A DNA stretch of 64,000 bases, from contig NZ_CP104550.1 of the NCBI RefSeq assembly GCF_025397995.1, positions 462,001-526,000 of the forward strand, read 5' to 3'. The notes beneath the pieces were generated by a model. It was not told the DNA's origin. It searched no databases and saw only the letters and a program-made list of their open reading frames with translations. Made by a program: the position numbers and the translations under genes. Of the stretch, positions 55,290-64,000 are shown piece after piece. Source of the DNA: Methanothermobacter wolfeii. Lineage in GTDB: Archaea > Methanobacteriota > Methanobacteria > Methanobacteriales > Methanothermobacteraceae. The stretch's first letter is position 1. Every line of letters starts with the position of its first letter.

Positions 55290-55721
55290 TTAACCCCCGG
55301 ACATGATGATGTTCTTCCCGCTGTCGGTGTATTCCTCCTTCTGGAAGTCAAGCTCATGCTTTGTCCTCTCGATTATCTCCGCCATGGCATCAAGGGTCTC
55401 CCTCCGGTGGGGACCTGCAACCGCGACCATGAAGAGGGTGTCTGAGGTGTAGAATTCGCCGATGTAATGGACAACGGCCACGTCCCTGACAGGGTACTTC
55501 TTCTTAACGTCCTCCACAATTTCCTCAAGGCCCTTCTGGGTTCTTTTTGGGTCAGGGGTCCTCAGCACGAGCTTCTCTGTTTTCTTATCATCCACTCCCC
55601 TGACGATTCCCTCGAAGGTGAACACTGCTCCGCACTCATCAAGGTAGGGGCTCTTCTTTAAATGTTCGATGAGATCCTCCATCCTGAAGGATCCTGCTTC
55701 ATCTGTCACCTTAACGATCAT
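55290..55721 (-). CDS. moaE: Molybdopterin synthase large subunit MoaE-like
   Basis: The 143-residue protein has GAVFTFEGIVRGVDDKK, VAVVHYIGEFYTSDTLFMVA and a KHELDFQKEEYTDSG tail, matching MoaE. MoaE with MoaD adds sulfur to precursor Z to give molybdopterin. Pairing with mobA in the same region suggests cofactor synthesis. A few conserved catalytic residues look divergent near the C-terminus, so it may be a MoaE paralogue. Confidence 0.85.
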   Translation of the reverse strand: MIVKVTDEAGSFRMEDLIEHLKKSPYLDECGAVFTFEGIVRGVDDKKTEKLVLRTPDPKRTQKGLEEIVEDVKKKYPVRDVAVVHYIGEFYTSDTLFMVAVAGPHRRETLDAMAEIIERTKHELDFQKEEYTDSGKNIIMSGG

Positions 55722-55770
55722 TCATGGCACCTCATATCGGTTCATTCGGTTAGGGATGTTCTATCCAGCA

Positions 55771-56325
<555 letters not shown>

Positions 56326-56411
56326 TCAGTAAAACTATTAGAAATATAATGATTCTAGATTATATACTCATGGGATAAAAATCTTCAGGATCAGGGATTG
56401 CAGGTGATTCA

Positions 56412-58118
56412 ATGATACGGGTGGAAAACCTTACAAAGACCTATAAACTTGAAAATGGAGAGGAATTCAGGGCACTCTCGGACGTTAACCTTGAAGTTGA
56501 GGAGGGTGAAATCCTCGGGATAATCGGCATGAGCGGGTCAGGGAAAACAACCCTACTCAGGATCCTCAGGGGTGTTGAACCCTTTGATTCAGGCAGAATA
56601 ACCCTTGATGATGTGACCGTCGAGGCATCATCCAGTCAGTACTATTTTTCAAAGCTCAAGAAGAAGACAGCCATCCATCTCCAGAGGTCCTTCGGGCTCT
56701 GGTCTGAAACAGCCATACAGAACGTTATAAGGAAACTCTACGCTGCAAGGTATGGTGATGAGTCCATGACAGACTTCGAGTACGCCTTTGACGAGTTCGG
56801 TGATGAGGCCATGGAACTCCTCAGGATAGTTGGACTGGATCATAAGGCGGATCACTTCGCACCGGTCCTCAGCGGCGGTGAGAAGCAGAGGCTCATCATG
56901 GCCAGGCAGCTTGCAAAGAAGCCCAGGGTCCTCCTCCTGGACGAACCCGCCACCATGTCCTGTCCAAGGACGAAGCAGGAGATACTTGATGCCATAAAGA
57001 ACATCAACAGGGAACTGGGAGTGACGGTTGTCCTGGTATCCCATCTGCCCGAGGTCCACGAGTACCTTGCAGACAGGGTCGTTCTCATGGAGGATGGGCG
57101 CATCATCGATGAGGGGGAACCCTCCAGGATCATAGAGGAGTTCATGGGGGACATGGAGGCCCCGGTTGATTATAAACCGTCTGCCTCTGACAGGAAGATT
57201 CTCAGGGTCCGCGATATTTCAAGGAGGTTCGTCCTCCTGAGGGGTGGTGAGGTCCTTGAGATGAAGGATGTTAACCTTGACATAAATGAGGGTGAGATAG
57301 TCTCGATAATAGGGCCGAGCGGGGCCGGTAAGACGGTTCTCCTGAGGATGATCGGAGGCCTCGACTACCCTGACAGCGGCACCGTGGAGTTCAGGCTCAA
57401 CAGTGAATGGGTTAACATGCACGAGCCCGGTGTCATGCGGATGGGTATAAGGAGGAAGATGGGCTTCATGCACCAGGAGTTCGCCCTCACACACCATGCC
57501 ACCATAAGGAGCCAGATAGCTGCAAGGCTCGGTGTTAAGGGGGAGCATGTTGTTGATGAGGCAAGGAAGAGGGCTGAGGAGCTGGGTATAAGCGACCAGG
57601 TGCTGGACGTCCTCTACCAGCTCACTGATCTGCCTGAAACAGAGGCCCGGCAGCGCCTTGAGAAGCTCGGCCTTTCACCTGAGATACTTGAGGATCTCTT
57701 CCCCAGCTTCCCTGACAGGGAGGTTAAAAGGTATGCTGAACCCGTGTTCAGGGCACTGGACCTTCCAATGGAGATACTTGACCGCAGGTCCTATGAACTA
57801 TCCGGCGGTGAGAAGGTGAGGGCGACCCTTGCCCTTGTCCTTGCATCAGGACCCGATGTACTCATACTTGATGAGCCCTTCGGGGACCTTGACCCCCTGA
57901 CACTCAGGGTGGTCTCCAACTCCCTTAAGAGGATAAACATGGAGTTCGGGACAACCATCATAATGGTGAGCCACCATGTTGACTTTATAAGGGAGCTCAG
58001 CACCAGGGCCGTGATGATTGAGGATGGCAGGCTGGTCATGGATGGTGAACCAGGGGCACTGTGTGATGAATTTGTTAACAGGAGTCATGCAAGATACCTT
58101 CAGAAGGTTAAGGGGTGA
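56412..58118 (+). CDS. atwA: Methyl-coenzyme M reductase activation component A2 (AtwA)
   Basis: The 568-residue protein has two fused ABC ATPase domains: Walker A GMSGSGKTTLLRILRG and GPSGAGKTVLLRMIGG, signatures LSGGEKQR and LSGGEKVR, and Walker B LLLDEPATMS and LILDEPFGDL. No transmembrane part exists. Length and motifs match component A2, which activates methyl-CoM reductase with ATP. It is followed five bases later by the flavin reductase gene. Confidence 0.95.
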   Translation: MIRVENLTKTYKLENGEEFRALSDVNLEVEEGEILGIIGMSGSGKTTLLRILRGVEPFDSGRITLDDVTVEASSSQYYFSKLKKKTAIHLQRSFGLWSETAIQNVIRKLYAARYGDESMTDFEYAFDEFGDEAMELLRIVGLDHKADHFAPVLSGGEKQRLIMARQLAKKPRVLLLDEPATMSCPRTKQEILDAIKNINRELGVTVVLVSHLPEVHEYLADRVVLMEDGRIIDEGEPSRIIEEFMGDMEAPVDYKPSASDRKILRVRDISRRFVLLRGGEVLEMKDVNLDINEGEIVSIIGPSGAGKTVLLRMIGGLDYPDSGTVEFRLNSEWVNMHEPGVMRMGIRRKMGFMHQEFALTHHATIRSQIAARLGVKGEHVVDEARKRAEELGISDQVLDVLYQLTDLPETEARQRLEKLGLSPEILEDLFPSFPDREVKRYAEPVFRALDLPMEILDRRSYELSGGEKVRATLALVLASGPDVLILDEPFGDLDPLTLRVVSNSLKRINMEFGTTIIMVSHHVDFIRELSTRAVMIEDGRLVMDGEPGALCDEFVNRSHARYLQKVKG

Positions 58119-58122
58119 TTGA

Positions 58123-58674
58123 ATGGATTTTGAAGATTTTCCGGTTGAAAATGCCCACAGAATACTGACACCAAGACCCACGGTGATTGTAACAACCGTG
58201 GATGAGGAGGGGAACATCAACGCGGCCCCCTTCTCCTTCACCATGCCAGTTTCCATTAACCCGCCGATTGTTGCCTTTGCATCTGCACCGGGCCACCATA
58301 CGGCAGGGAACATCGAGAAGACCCATGAGTTTGTCATGAACATAACACCCGCCGCGATACTTGATAAGATGTGGATAACCGCAGAGAGCATGCCCGCAGG
58401 GCAGAACGAACTTGAGGCAGCAGGACTTACATGGATTCCATCAGAGAAGGTGAAGCCCCCAAGGATAGTGGAGGCTGCCGGGCACCTTGAATGCGAACTC
58501 CTGAGGATAAGTGAGATCGGTGACCATAACCTGATAACGGGTTGTGTTGTCAGTGCATCAGTACCCTCAGGGTGCATGAAGGATGGTCTACTTGATGTTG
58601 AGGCTGTGAAGCCTGTGCTCCATGTTGGGGGTAAGGAGTTTGTTATAGGGGATCATGTGAGGCGTGTTGATTGA
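58123..58674 (+). CDS. Flavin reductase-like FMN-binding protein
   Basis: The 183-residue protein has the flavin-reductase split-barrel pattern: [38 protein letters not shown] and EFVMNITP. It matches the M. thermautotrophicus FMN-binding protein of known structure (MTH152). It presumably reduces or binds FMN. It overlaps the following uspA-like frame region slightly. Confidence 0.92.
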   Translation: MDFEDFPVENAHRILTPRPTVIVTTVDEEGNINAAPFSFTMPVSINPPIVAFASAPGHHTAGNIEKTHEFVMNITPAAILDKMWITAESMPAGQNELEAAGLTWIPSEKVKPPRIVEAAGHLECELLRISEIGDHNLITGCVVSASVPSGCMKDGLLDVEAVKPVLHVGGKEFVIGDHVRRVD

Positions 58675-58693
58675 TCTAAACGTGGTGGAATGG

Positions 58694-59089
58694 ATGTTTG
58701 AGAAGATAATGGTTCCAACGGATGGCTCTGAATACGCTGCAAGGGCTGAGGATATTGCCATTGAACTTGCCGGGCGCCTCGGTGCGGTTGTTGTGGCCGT
58801 CCATGTTATTGATGAGAAGCTGATCTACCCCTTTGAGGTCCTTGAGGAGGAGGGTAAGGAGATTCTCGGGGCAGTACAGAGGAAGGGGCGTGAGGCAGGT
58901 GTCAGGGTCGATGAGGTCCTTGTATTCGGGAGTCCGGCCCATGACATGAAGAAGATTGCTGATAAGACAGGGGCGGACCTTGTTGTTATAGCATCCCATG
59001 GAAGGTCAGGTCTTGAGAAGATCCTCATGGGCAGCGTGGCTGAGACGACCCTCAAGACGGTCACGGTACCTGTTTTACTGGTGAAGTGA
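58694..59089 (+). CDS. Universal stress protein UspA family
   Basis: The start at 58694 (MFEKIMVPTDGSEYAARAED) has GGTGGAATGG upstream. The 131-residue protein has the ATP-binding UspA signature ASHGRSGLEKILMGSVAETTL (G2xG9xS/T type) and VPVLLV at the end. It likely binds ATP and helps in stress survival. Confidence 0.93.
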   Translation: MFEKIMVPTDGSEYAARAEDIAIELAGRLGAVVVAVHVIDEKLIYPFEVLEEEGKEILGAVQRKGREAGVRVDEVLVFGSPAHDMKKIADKTGADLVVIASHGRSGLEKILMGSVAETTLKTVTVPVLLVK

Positions 59090-59152
59090 ACCCTAATTTT
59101 TCATCTTTTCAGGGGTAATGGCAAACTATATATACTGGTATTTTATAATCTG

Positions 59153-59173
59153 ATATATCAAAATTTGATATAT
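59153..59173. promoter_or_regulatory. Perfect inverted repeat, possible operator
   Basis: ATATATCAAA-A-TTTGATATAT is a perfect 10-base inverted repeat with one central base. It lies between a TATA-like ACTATATATACTGG (59126-59139) and the ATG at 59182, at the expected transcription start. A repressor site is plausible. Confidence 0.5.
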
Positions 59174-59181
59174 GAGGTGTT

Positions 59182-59370
59182 ATGTTGGGAAAGATTCTGG
59201 GTGGAATAAAGGCATACCTTACAGACTGGAAGAACCTTCTAACCCACACCCTCGTAGGGGTCATGATACTTGCCATTGCAGTCTATGCACCCGTAAGCCC
59301 CTACCTCAGGATGGGTTTTGTTGGATGCGTTGTGGGTTTCAACGTTGTAAGGATGAAATACCTTGACTGA
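59182..59370 (+). CDS. Small membrane protein
   Basis: The 62-residue protein begins MLGKILGGIKAYLTDWKNLL, has two hydrophobic segments (about 22-38 and 42-56) and ends with basic residues. The ATG has GAGGTGTT upstream. No family is recognised. The inverted repeat just before it suggests regulated expression. Confidence 0.6.
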   Translation: MLGKILGGIKAYLTDWKNLLTHTLVGVMILAIAVYAPVSPYLRMGFVGCVVGFNVVRMKYLD

Positions 59371-59686
59371 AAAACCCATTTTTTATTTCTGAGTTAAGTT
59401 CCCGAACCTTCATAGGCTCTTTTTAATGAATAACCACTTTTCAGTGCCCATAAATTTTTTGTGCAGGCCCTGGATTGTCACATGGATCCCTGGTTCACGG
59501 TGAGTGTGTAGAACTTTATACATTTTTTTGCAATCCTGGCTTGTCACCACTACTTAAATGAAGGCAGTATCTGAAAAAACCACATTTTTTTCCTGGCTAA
59601 TTAACCTTCTGTTCTGAATGGATTGGATAATTATAAATTTTAGAAGGATAATAAAATAGACCAAGGAAATTCACAAGGTGTTGAAT
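59371..59686. promoter_or_regulatory. Upstream region of the rubredoxin/oxygen-defence genes
   Basis: No gene is seen. A TATA-like AATTATAAATTTTAG lies near 59630-59644. Two copies of CCTGG(A/C)TTGTCAC sit at 59469-59481 and 59535-59547, 66 bases apart. They might be regulator sites for the downstream oxygen-response genes. Confidence 0.45.
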
Positions 59687-59848
59687 GTGAAGCGGTACAA
59701 ATGCAGGATATGTGGCTACATCTACGACCCTGAAAAGGGAGAGCCAAGGACAGACACTCCACCGGGAACACCCTTCGAGGAACTCCCCGATACCTGGAGA
59801 TGCCCGTCATGCGGTGCAAAGAAGAAAATGTTCAAACCACTGGATTAG
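59687..59848 (+). CDS. Rubredoxin
   Basis: The 53-residue protein has [10 protein letters not shown] and [11 protein letters not shown], the four-Cys iron site of rubredoxin. It starts at GTG (a TTG six bases earlier is also possible), after AAGGTG. It can pass electrons to FprA or other acceptors. It is the first of two tandem rubredoxins directly before fprA. Confidence 0.92.
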   Translation: MKRYKCRICGYIYDPEKGEPRTDTPPGTPFEELPDTWRCPSCGAKKKMFKPLD

Positions 59849-59863
59849 ACTGGAGGTGACTGA

Positions 59864-60025
59864 ATGGATAAATACGTGTGTCAGATGTGCGGTTACATCT
59901 ATGACCCTGAAGAGGGAGACCCGAATTCAGGTATAGAACCAGGAACACCCTTTGAGGAACTCCCCGACGACTGGGTATGCCCTGTGTGCGGCGTTGGAAA
60001 GGACCAGTTCAAGAAGATGGATTAA
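59864..60025 (+). CDS. Rubredoxin, second copy
   Basis: The 53-residue protein has [14 protein letters not shown] and [11 protein letters not shown]; it is related to but distinct from its neighbour. The ATG has GGAGGTGACTGA upstream. The stop is immediately followed by the fprA start. Confidence 0.93.
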   Translation: MDKYVCQMCGYIYDPEEGDPNSGIEPGTPFEELPDDWVCPVCGVGKDQFKKMD

Positions 60026-61201
60026 ATGACCGTCAAAAGGATAGCTGACGGGGTCTACTATACTGGCACGGTTGACTGGGATCGCAGGACCTTCGATGAA
60101 CTCGTGGAGATCCCCAGGGGTACAAGCTACAACTCCTACCTCATAAGGGGAAGCGGTGCATCAGCACTCATAGACACCACCGAGCCCTCAAGGGCAGGGG
60201 AACTTCTTAAAAACCTTGATTCGGTGGGAGTGGAACCAGACTACATAATATCACAGCACGCAGAACAGGACCACTCAGGAGCCCTCCCTGAACTCATAGA
60301 AAGGTACCCTGATGCTGAGGTTCTCGGAACCGCACCATGCCTTGAACTCCTTGAGAATCTCCTGGACTTCAGAGGGGATATGAGGGCCATAAAGGACGGT
60401 GAGAAGCTCTCCCTCGGGGATAAGACCCTGGAATTCAGGGTAACGCCATGGGTCCACTGGCCGGACACCATGGTAACCTACCTTGAGGAGGAGGGAATAC
60501 TCTTCAGCTGCGACTTCTTCGGATCCCACCTTGCAACATCAGAGCTCATGGAGGAAAGACCCGGAGAAATCCTGAGGGAGGCCAGAAGGTACTATGCCCA
60601 TATAATGATGCCCTTCCCTCAGATGGTCCGGTCCAACCTCAGGAAGATATCAGACCTTGACATATCCATCATCGCACCATCCCACGGACCCCTCATCATG
60701 GAGCCCGGGATGATAATGGATGCCTACAGCCACTGGTCCTCAGGGGGCTCAGGAAAGACGGTCATACTCCATGTCACCATGCATGGGAGCACCGAGATAA
60801 TGGTATCAAGACTCACAGAGGCCCTCATGGAGCATGATGTCAGTGTGAGACCCCTAAACGTTGCATCAGCAGACTCCGGTGAACTTTTAACGGAACTGGT
60901 GGATGCATCATTCCTTGTTATAGCATCACCAACGGTACTCACCGGGCCCCACCCTAAGATTGCAGCAGCACTCTACCTTACAGGCGCCATGAGGCCGCCC
61001 ATAAAGTACGCCGCAGTCGTAGGATCCTATGGATGGGGCACCCGGATTGAATCTGAGGTTAAGGGCATACTCTCCCGCCTTAACCTTGAATACCTTGACC
61101 CGGTCCTTGTGAAGGGCCTTCCAGGGGATGAAGACCTTGAGGGACTGGATGAACTTGCACTTAAGATAAGTGAATTAGGGGGTGAATATTTTGGTAAGTG
61201 A
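60026..61201 (+). CDS. fprA: F420H2 oxidase (flavodiiron protein FprA)
   Basis: The 391-residue protein has the metallo-beta-lactamase diiron domain with [14 protein letters not shown] (HxExDH), [11 protein letters not shown] (His), FSCDFFGSH and APSHGPL, then a flavodoxin domain ([24 protein letters not shown]). It oxidises F420H2 with O2, giving water, so it protects the strict anaerobe. The two rubredoxins just upstream are in the same run. The following ferritin gene overlaps its end by 11 bases. Confidence 0.95.
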   Translation: MTVKRIADGVYYTGTVDWDRRTFDELVEIPRGTSYNSYLIRGSGASALIDTTEPSRAGELLKNLDSVGVEPDYIISQHAEQDHSGALPELIERYPDAEVLGTAPCLELLENLLDFRGDMRAIKDGEKLSLGDKTLEFRVTPWVHWPDTMVTYLEEEGILFSCDFFGSHLATSELMEERPGEILREARRYYAHIMMPFPQMVRSNLRKISDLDISIIAPSHGPLIMEPGMIMDAYSHWSSGGSGKTVILHVTMHGSTEIMVSRLTEALMEHDVSVRPLNVASADSGELLTELVDASFLVIASPTVLTGPHPKIAAALYLTGAMRPPIKYAAVVGSYGWGTRIESEVKGILSRLNLEYLDPVLVKGLPGDEDLEGLDELALKISELGGEYFGK

Positions 61202-61700
61202 AAGTATGCAGGAGGCCCTTAACAGGCAGCTAAACGCTGAGCTTTACTCAGCATACCTCTACCTTGCAATGGCAGCCTACTATGAGGCCTCAGACCTGCC
61301 AGGATTTGCAAACTGGATGCGCGTACAGGCACAGGAGGAACTCTCCCATGCCATGAAGTTCTACGACTACCTGGTCCAGAGGGGGGCCAGGGTTGTCCTT
61401 GATGAGATAGAGAAACCACCCTTCGAATGGGAGTCCCCCCTTGAGGTGTCAAAGCACGTCCTTGAACATGAAAGGAAGGTCACCGGACTCATAAACGACC
61501 TGGTGGACCTGGCGGTCTCTGAGAGGGACCATGCAACAAACAACTTCCTCCAGTGGTTTGTGGCTGAACAGGTTGAGGAGGAGGAATCTGCAGGGGCGGT
61601 CCTCCAGAAGGTACGCCTTGCAGCGGACTCACCAAGCGCACTCCTCATGCTGGACTCTGAACTGGGCCAGCGAGTCTATAACCAACCGGCAGATGAATGA
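61191..61700 (+). CDS. Ferritin-like protein
   Basis: A TTG at 61191 preceded by GGGGGTG gives [20 protein letters not shown]; an in-frame GTG nine bases earlier is possible. The 169-residue four-helix protein has the ferritin ligands [33 protein letters not shown], and [13 protein letters not shown], and matches non-heme ferritin. It stores iron and removes it from Fenton chemistry, fitting the oxygen-defence neighbours. Confidence 0.93.
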   Translation: MVSESMQEALNRQLNAELYSAYLYLAMAAYYEASDLPGFANWMRVQAQEELSHAMKFYDYLVQRGARVVLDEIEKPPFEWESPLEVSKHVLEHERKVTGLINDLVDLAVSERDHATNNFLQWFVAEQVEEEESAGAVLQKVRLAADSPSALLMLDSELGQRVYNQPADE

Positions 61701-61785
61701 TGGGGGTTAATCTATGGGAACAAAAACAAACAGAAAAGGATATATAGGATAATCAGCAGATGAATGATGGGGGTTAATCTATGGG
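61689..61785. repeat. 30-base direct repeat with 67-base period
   Basis: GCAGATGAATGATGGGGG... occurs at 61689-61718 and again at 61756-61785, so the ferritin end plus the next ribosome site and start are duplicated. The first copy opens a 12-codon frame only; the second begins the peroxiredoxin gene. Confidence 0.75.
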
Positions 61786-62458
61786 TGAGAAGATATACGA
61801 ACTCAGAAAGATAAAGAAAGAGGGGAGGGGGATGCCCCTCATAGGTGACAGGTTCCCTGAAATGGAGGTTCAGACAACCCACGGGATGATGAAGCTCCCC
61901 AAGGAATTCAGTGGACGCTGGTTCATCCTCTTCAGCCATCCTGCAGACTTCACACCGGTATGCACAACGGAGTTTTTGGCATTCCAGGAGGCATACCCTG
62001 AACTCAGGGAGATGGAATGTGAACTTGTGGGCCTGAGCGTTGATCAGGTCTTCTCCCACATAAAATGGATCGAATGGATAAGGGAAAACCTTGAAGTTGA
62101 GATCGAGTTCCCTGTTATTGCAGACACAGGGAGGGTTGCAGACACCCTGGGACTCATACACCCTGCAAGGCCCACAAACACGGTGAGGGCCGTCTTCGTG
62201 GTGGACCCTGAGGGGATCATAAGGGCCATACTCTACTATCCACAGGAACTTGGAAGGAACATCCCTGAAATCCTGAGGATGATCCGGGCCTTCAGGGTCA
62301 TAGACGAGGAGGGTGTTGCAACACCCGCCAACTGGCCTGATAACGGGCTGATAGGTGAACGCGTAATAGTACCTCCTGCCTCTGATGTTGAAACCGCAAG
62401 GAAGAGGAAGGAGGAATACGAATGCTATGACTGGTGGCTCTGCCACCGGGAAATATGA
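61781..62458 (+). CDS. Peroxiredoxin (Prx6 type)
   Basis: The 225-residue protein has the peroxidatic motif [15 protein letters not shown] and the conserved Arg in [15 protein letters not shown], with the long C-terminal domain of Prx6-type archaeal peroxiredoxins and a second Cys pair (YECYDWWLC). It reduces peroxides. The true start may be the Met at codon 18 ([14 protein letters not shown]), which follows a GGGGG stretch, but the upstream ATG also has a ribosome site. Confidence 0.92.
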   Translation: MGEKIYELRKIKKEGRGMPLIGDRFPEMEVQTTHGMMKLPKEFSGRWFILFSHPADFTPVCTTEFLAFQEAYPELREMECELVGLSVDQVFSHIKWIEWIRENLEVEIEFPVIADTGRVADTLGLIHPARPTNTVRAVFVVDPEGIIRAILYYPQELGRNIPEILRMIRAFRVIDEEGVATPANWPDNGLIGERVIVPPASDVETARKRKEEYECYDWWLCHREI

Positions 62459-62468
62459 TGGGGGTGAT

Positions 62469-63081
62469 ATGATGGAGAAAAAAATTCTATGAACTACCTG
62501 AACTGCCATATGGGTATGATGCCCTTGAACCCTACATATCAGAGGAGCAGCTGAAGGTGCACCACCAGAAGCACCACCAGGCCTACGTTGATGGTGCCAA
62601 CGCACTCCTCAGGAAACTTGACGGGGCAAGGGAGAACGACTCAGAGGTGGACATCAAGGCAGCCCTCAAGGAACTCTCATTCCACGTAGGGGGCTACGTA
62701 CTGCACCTTTTCTTCTGGGGCAACATGGGACCCGCCTCTGAATGCGGAGGGGAACCCGGAGGAAGACTTGCGGAATACATCAAAAAGGACTTCGGAAGCT
62801 TTGAAAGGTTCAGGAAGGAGTTTTCACAGGCAGCTATAAGTGCAGAGGGTTCAGGATGGGCCGTTCTGACCTACTGCCAGAGGACCGACAGGCTGTTCAT
62901 AATGCAGGTAGAGAAACACAATGTCAACGTGATACCCCACTTCAGGATCATAATGGTCCTTGATGTGTGGGAGCACGCCTACTACCTTGACTATAAGAAT
63001 GTAAGGCCCGACTACGTTGAAGCCTTCTGGAACATAGTCAACTGGAAGGAAGTTGAAAAGCGCTTCGAGGACCTCTTTTAA
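62469..63081 (+). CDS. sod: Iron superoxide dismutase, apparent frameshift
   Basis: The N-terminus [20 protein letters not shown] and its continuation lie in two frames. Seven A's at 62478-62484 (six expected) break the reading frame after MEKK. The rest matches Fe-SOD with [38 protein letters not shown] and [11 protein letters not shown] (metal His/Asp). The intact length would be about 203 residues. A GTG at 62557 would give only a truncated protein lacking the first helix. A homopolymer sequence error is most likely. Confidence 0.85.
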
Positions 63082-63257
63082 TAAAAAACTTTCTTTTTTT
63101 TGATGGGCACTTTCAGGGCGCTTAACTGTACCCTACCTGTCTTTTATGGTTCATTTTTAGGGGATCCATACTCCTGGGGATCTTATGGCCCGGGGTAAGA
63201 TTTATTTTCAGGGGCACCATAAACCATTACAGTTGCACTGATTCAGGATTGATTCGA

Positions 63258-64000
63258 ATGATCTGGAATAGGGAAATGGAATGCATATCAAGGGATGAAC
63301 TCGAGGAACTGCAGCTTAAAAGACTTCAGGATACCGTGAAGAGGGCCTACGAGAACGTTCCCTACTACCATGAGAAGTTTGATGAGAACAACGTCCACCC
63401 CGAGGACATAGAAACCCTTGAAGATATAGTTAAACTCCCGTACACAACAAAGGATGATCTGCGGGAGGTCTACCCCTTTGGAATGTTCGCCGTTCCAAGG
63501 AGTGAAATAGTTGAGGTCCACACATCATCAGGGACCACCGGAAAACCAGTGGTTTCAGGTTACACAAGGGAGGACATTGAAATATGGAGTGAGGTGGTTG
63601 CCAGGGGGCTTACAATGATGGGCCTCACCGAGGACGATGTTATACAGAACACCCACGGCTACGGCCTTTTCACAGGAGGATTCGGCGTACACTACGGTGC
63701 ACAGAAGATAGGTGCAACGGTGATCCCCATCTCAACGGGCCAGACAAGGAGACAGATAGAGATAATGAAGGACTTCGGCACCACGGTACTGATATTCACA
63801 CCCTCCTACGGCCTCTACCTCTCTGAAATTGCAGAGGAGGAGGGATTTGACCCTGAAAAATCAAAGATAAAGGCCATAGGCTTCGGGGCCGAGATGTGGA
63901 CAGAGGAGATGAGGGCCGAGATAGAGAGAAGGTTCAGGGCACCTGCATTCAACATCTATGGCCTTACAGAGATCATGGGACCCGGCGTTGCAATGGAGTG
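63258..64000 (+). CDS. ftsA: Coenzyme F390 synthetase (partial)
   Basis: The visible 247 codons (window edge cuts the 3' part) start [15 protein letters not shown] and contain [17 protein letters not shown], an AMP-binding P-loop, and [13 protein letters not shown], a second adenylate-forming motif. This is a phenylacetate-CoA ligase-like enzyme; the position after the SOD gene matches the F390 synthetase of M. thermautotrophicus, which adenylylates or guanylylates F420 under oxidising conditions. That assignment rests on neighbourhood as well as motifs. Confidence 0.85.
   Translation, partial: MIWNREMECISRDELEELQLKRLQDTVKRAYENVPYYHEKFDENNVHPEDIETLEDIVKLPYTTKDDLREVYPFGMFAVPRSEIVEVHTSSGTTGKPVVSGYTREDIEIWSEVVARGLTMMGLTEDDVIQNTHGYGLFTGGFGVHYGAQKIGATVIPISTGQTRRQIEIMKDFGTTVLIFTPSYGLYLSEIAEEEGFDPEKSKIKAIGFGAEMWTEEMRAEIERRFRAPAFNIYGLTEIMGPGVAME

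Noticed and set aside
61712-62605. Long minus-strand frame opposite peroxiredoxin and SOD
   Set aside because: Antisense to conserved genes; its composition (Pro/His/Tyr-rich) reflects the opposite strand.
62557-63081. Start of superoxide dismutase at the GTG at 62557
   Set aside because: This would remove the first helix including [15 protein letters not shown], which is clearly encoded upstream in the A6 reading frame.

Overview
The window looks like a chromosome segment of a thermophilic hydrogenotrophic methanogen of the genus Methanothermobacter. It carries genes for AtwA (methyl-CoM reductase component A2), coenzyme F390 synthetase, FprA F420H2 oxidase, MfnB, AqpM, archaeal RibC and NMN adenylyltransferase, plus pseudomurein-binding repeats. 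Gene order from about 19 kb onward matches what I remember of M. thermautotrophicus (DUF2193-DUF2180-aqpM, pyrF-cbiMNQO-ribC, guaB, cbiT-ubiX-HD-moaE-nadM-atwA, rubredoxins-fprA-ferritin-Prx-SOD-F390 synthetase). The species is not assigned.

Layout. 0-3.7 kb: secreted surface or fimbria-like proteins and a radical SAM protein, all on the minus strand. 4.1-18.8 kb: a visibly AT-richer accessory block, all minus strand. It contains a secreted PKD/pseudomurein-binding protein, orphan C-terminal modules, small multi-membrane-span proteins, two TPR proteins, two small peptides with a bacteriocin-like leader, a secreted C39 peptidase carrying the same leader and C-terminal module, and several decayed copies. 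18.8-31.7 kb: DUF2769, the DUF2193-DUF2180-aqpM cluster, a ferredoxin-fused glutamate synthase with its GXGXG partner and divergent regulator, a radical SAM/Cys-rich peptide operon, SOUL and SagB-like proteins. 31.8-40.4 kb: HisG-like, nitroreductase, NUDIX, histidine kinase plus B12 protein, CBS/HTH regulator, deoxyhypusine synthase, pyrF. 40.5-51.6 kb: cobalt transport, riboflavin synthase, glycosyltransferases, LutA/LutB-like pair, mfnB, guaB, mobA. 51.6-56.3 kb (minus): pseudomurein-binding repeat protein, cbiT, ubiX, HD hydrolase, moaE, nadM. 56.4-64 kb (plus): atwA, flavin reductase, UspA, then the oxygen-defence run of two rubredoxins, FprA, ferritin, peroxiredoxin, superoxide dismutase and partial F390 synthetase.

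Main discovery candidate. In 4.1-18.8 kb the same unit repeats about thirteen times, intact or decayed: a secreted or orphan C-terminal module, then immediately downstream a small membrane protein (or, twice, an overlapping TPR protein). Modules share conserved ends with variable middles, and junction sequences are duplicated (a 174-bp block identical by eye at 6636 and 12075). This is the architecture of polymorphic toxin/immunity loci, here apparently joined to double-glycine-type leader peptides and a C39 peptidase. Function is inference; no known toxin fold was recognised.

Caution on sequence quality. At least nine otherwise well-conserved genes are interrupted by a one-base indel, mostly in homopolymers, or by an in-frame stop. 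They include superoxide dismutase, the GXGXG subunit, a VIT-like protein, a B12 protein and a LutB-like protein. Consensus errors are the simplest explanation for the homopolymer cases, so these genes are annotated across the break. Decay inside 4-19 kb goes beyond what such errors explain.
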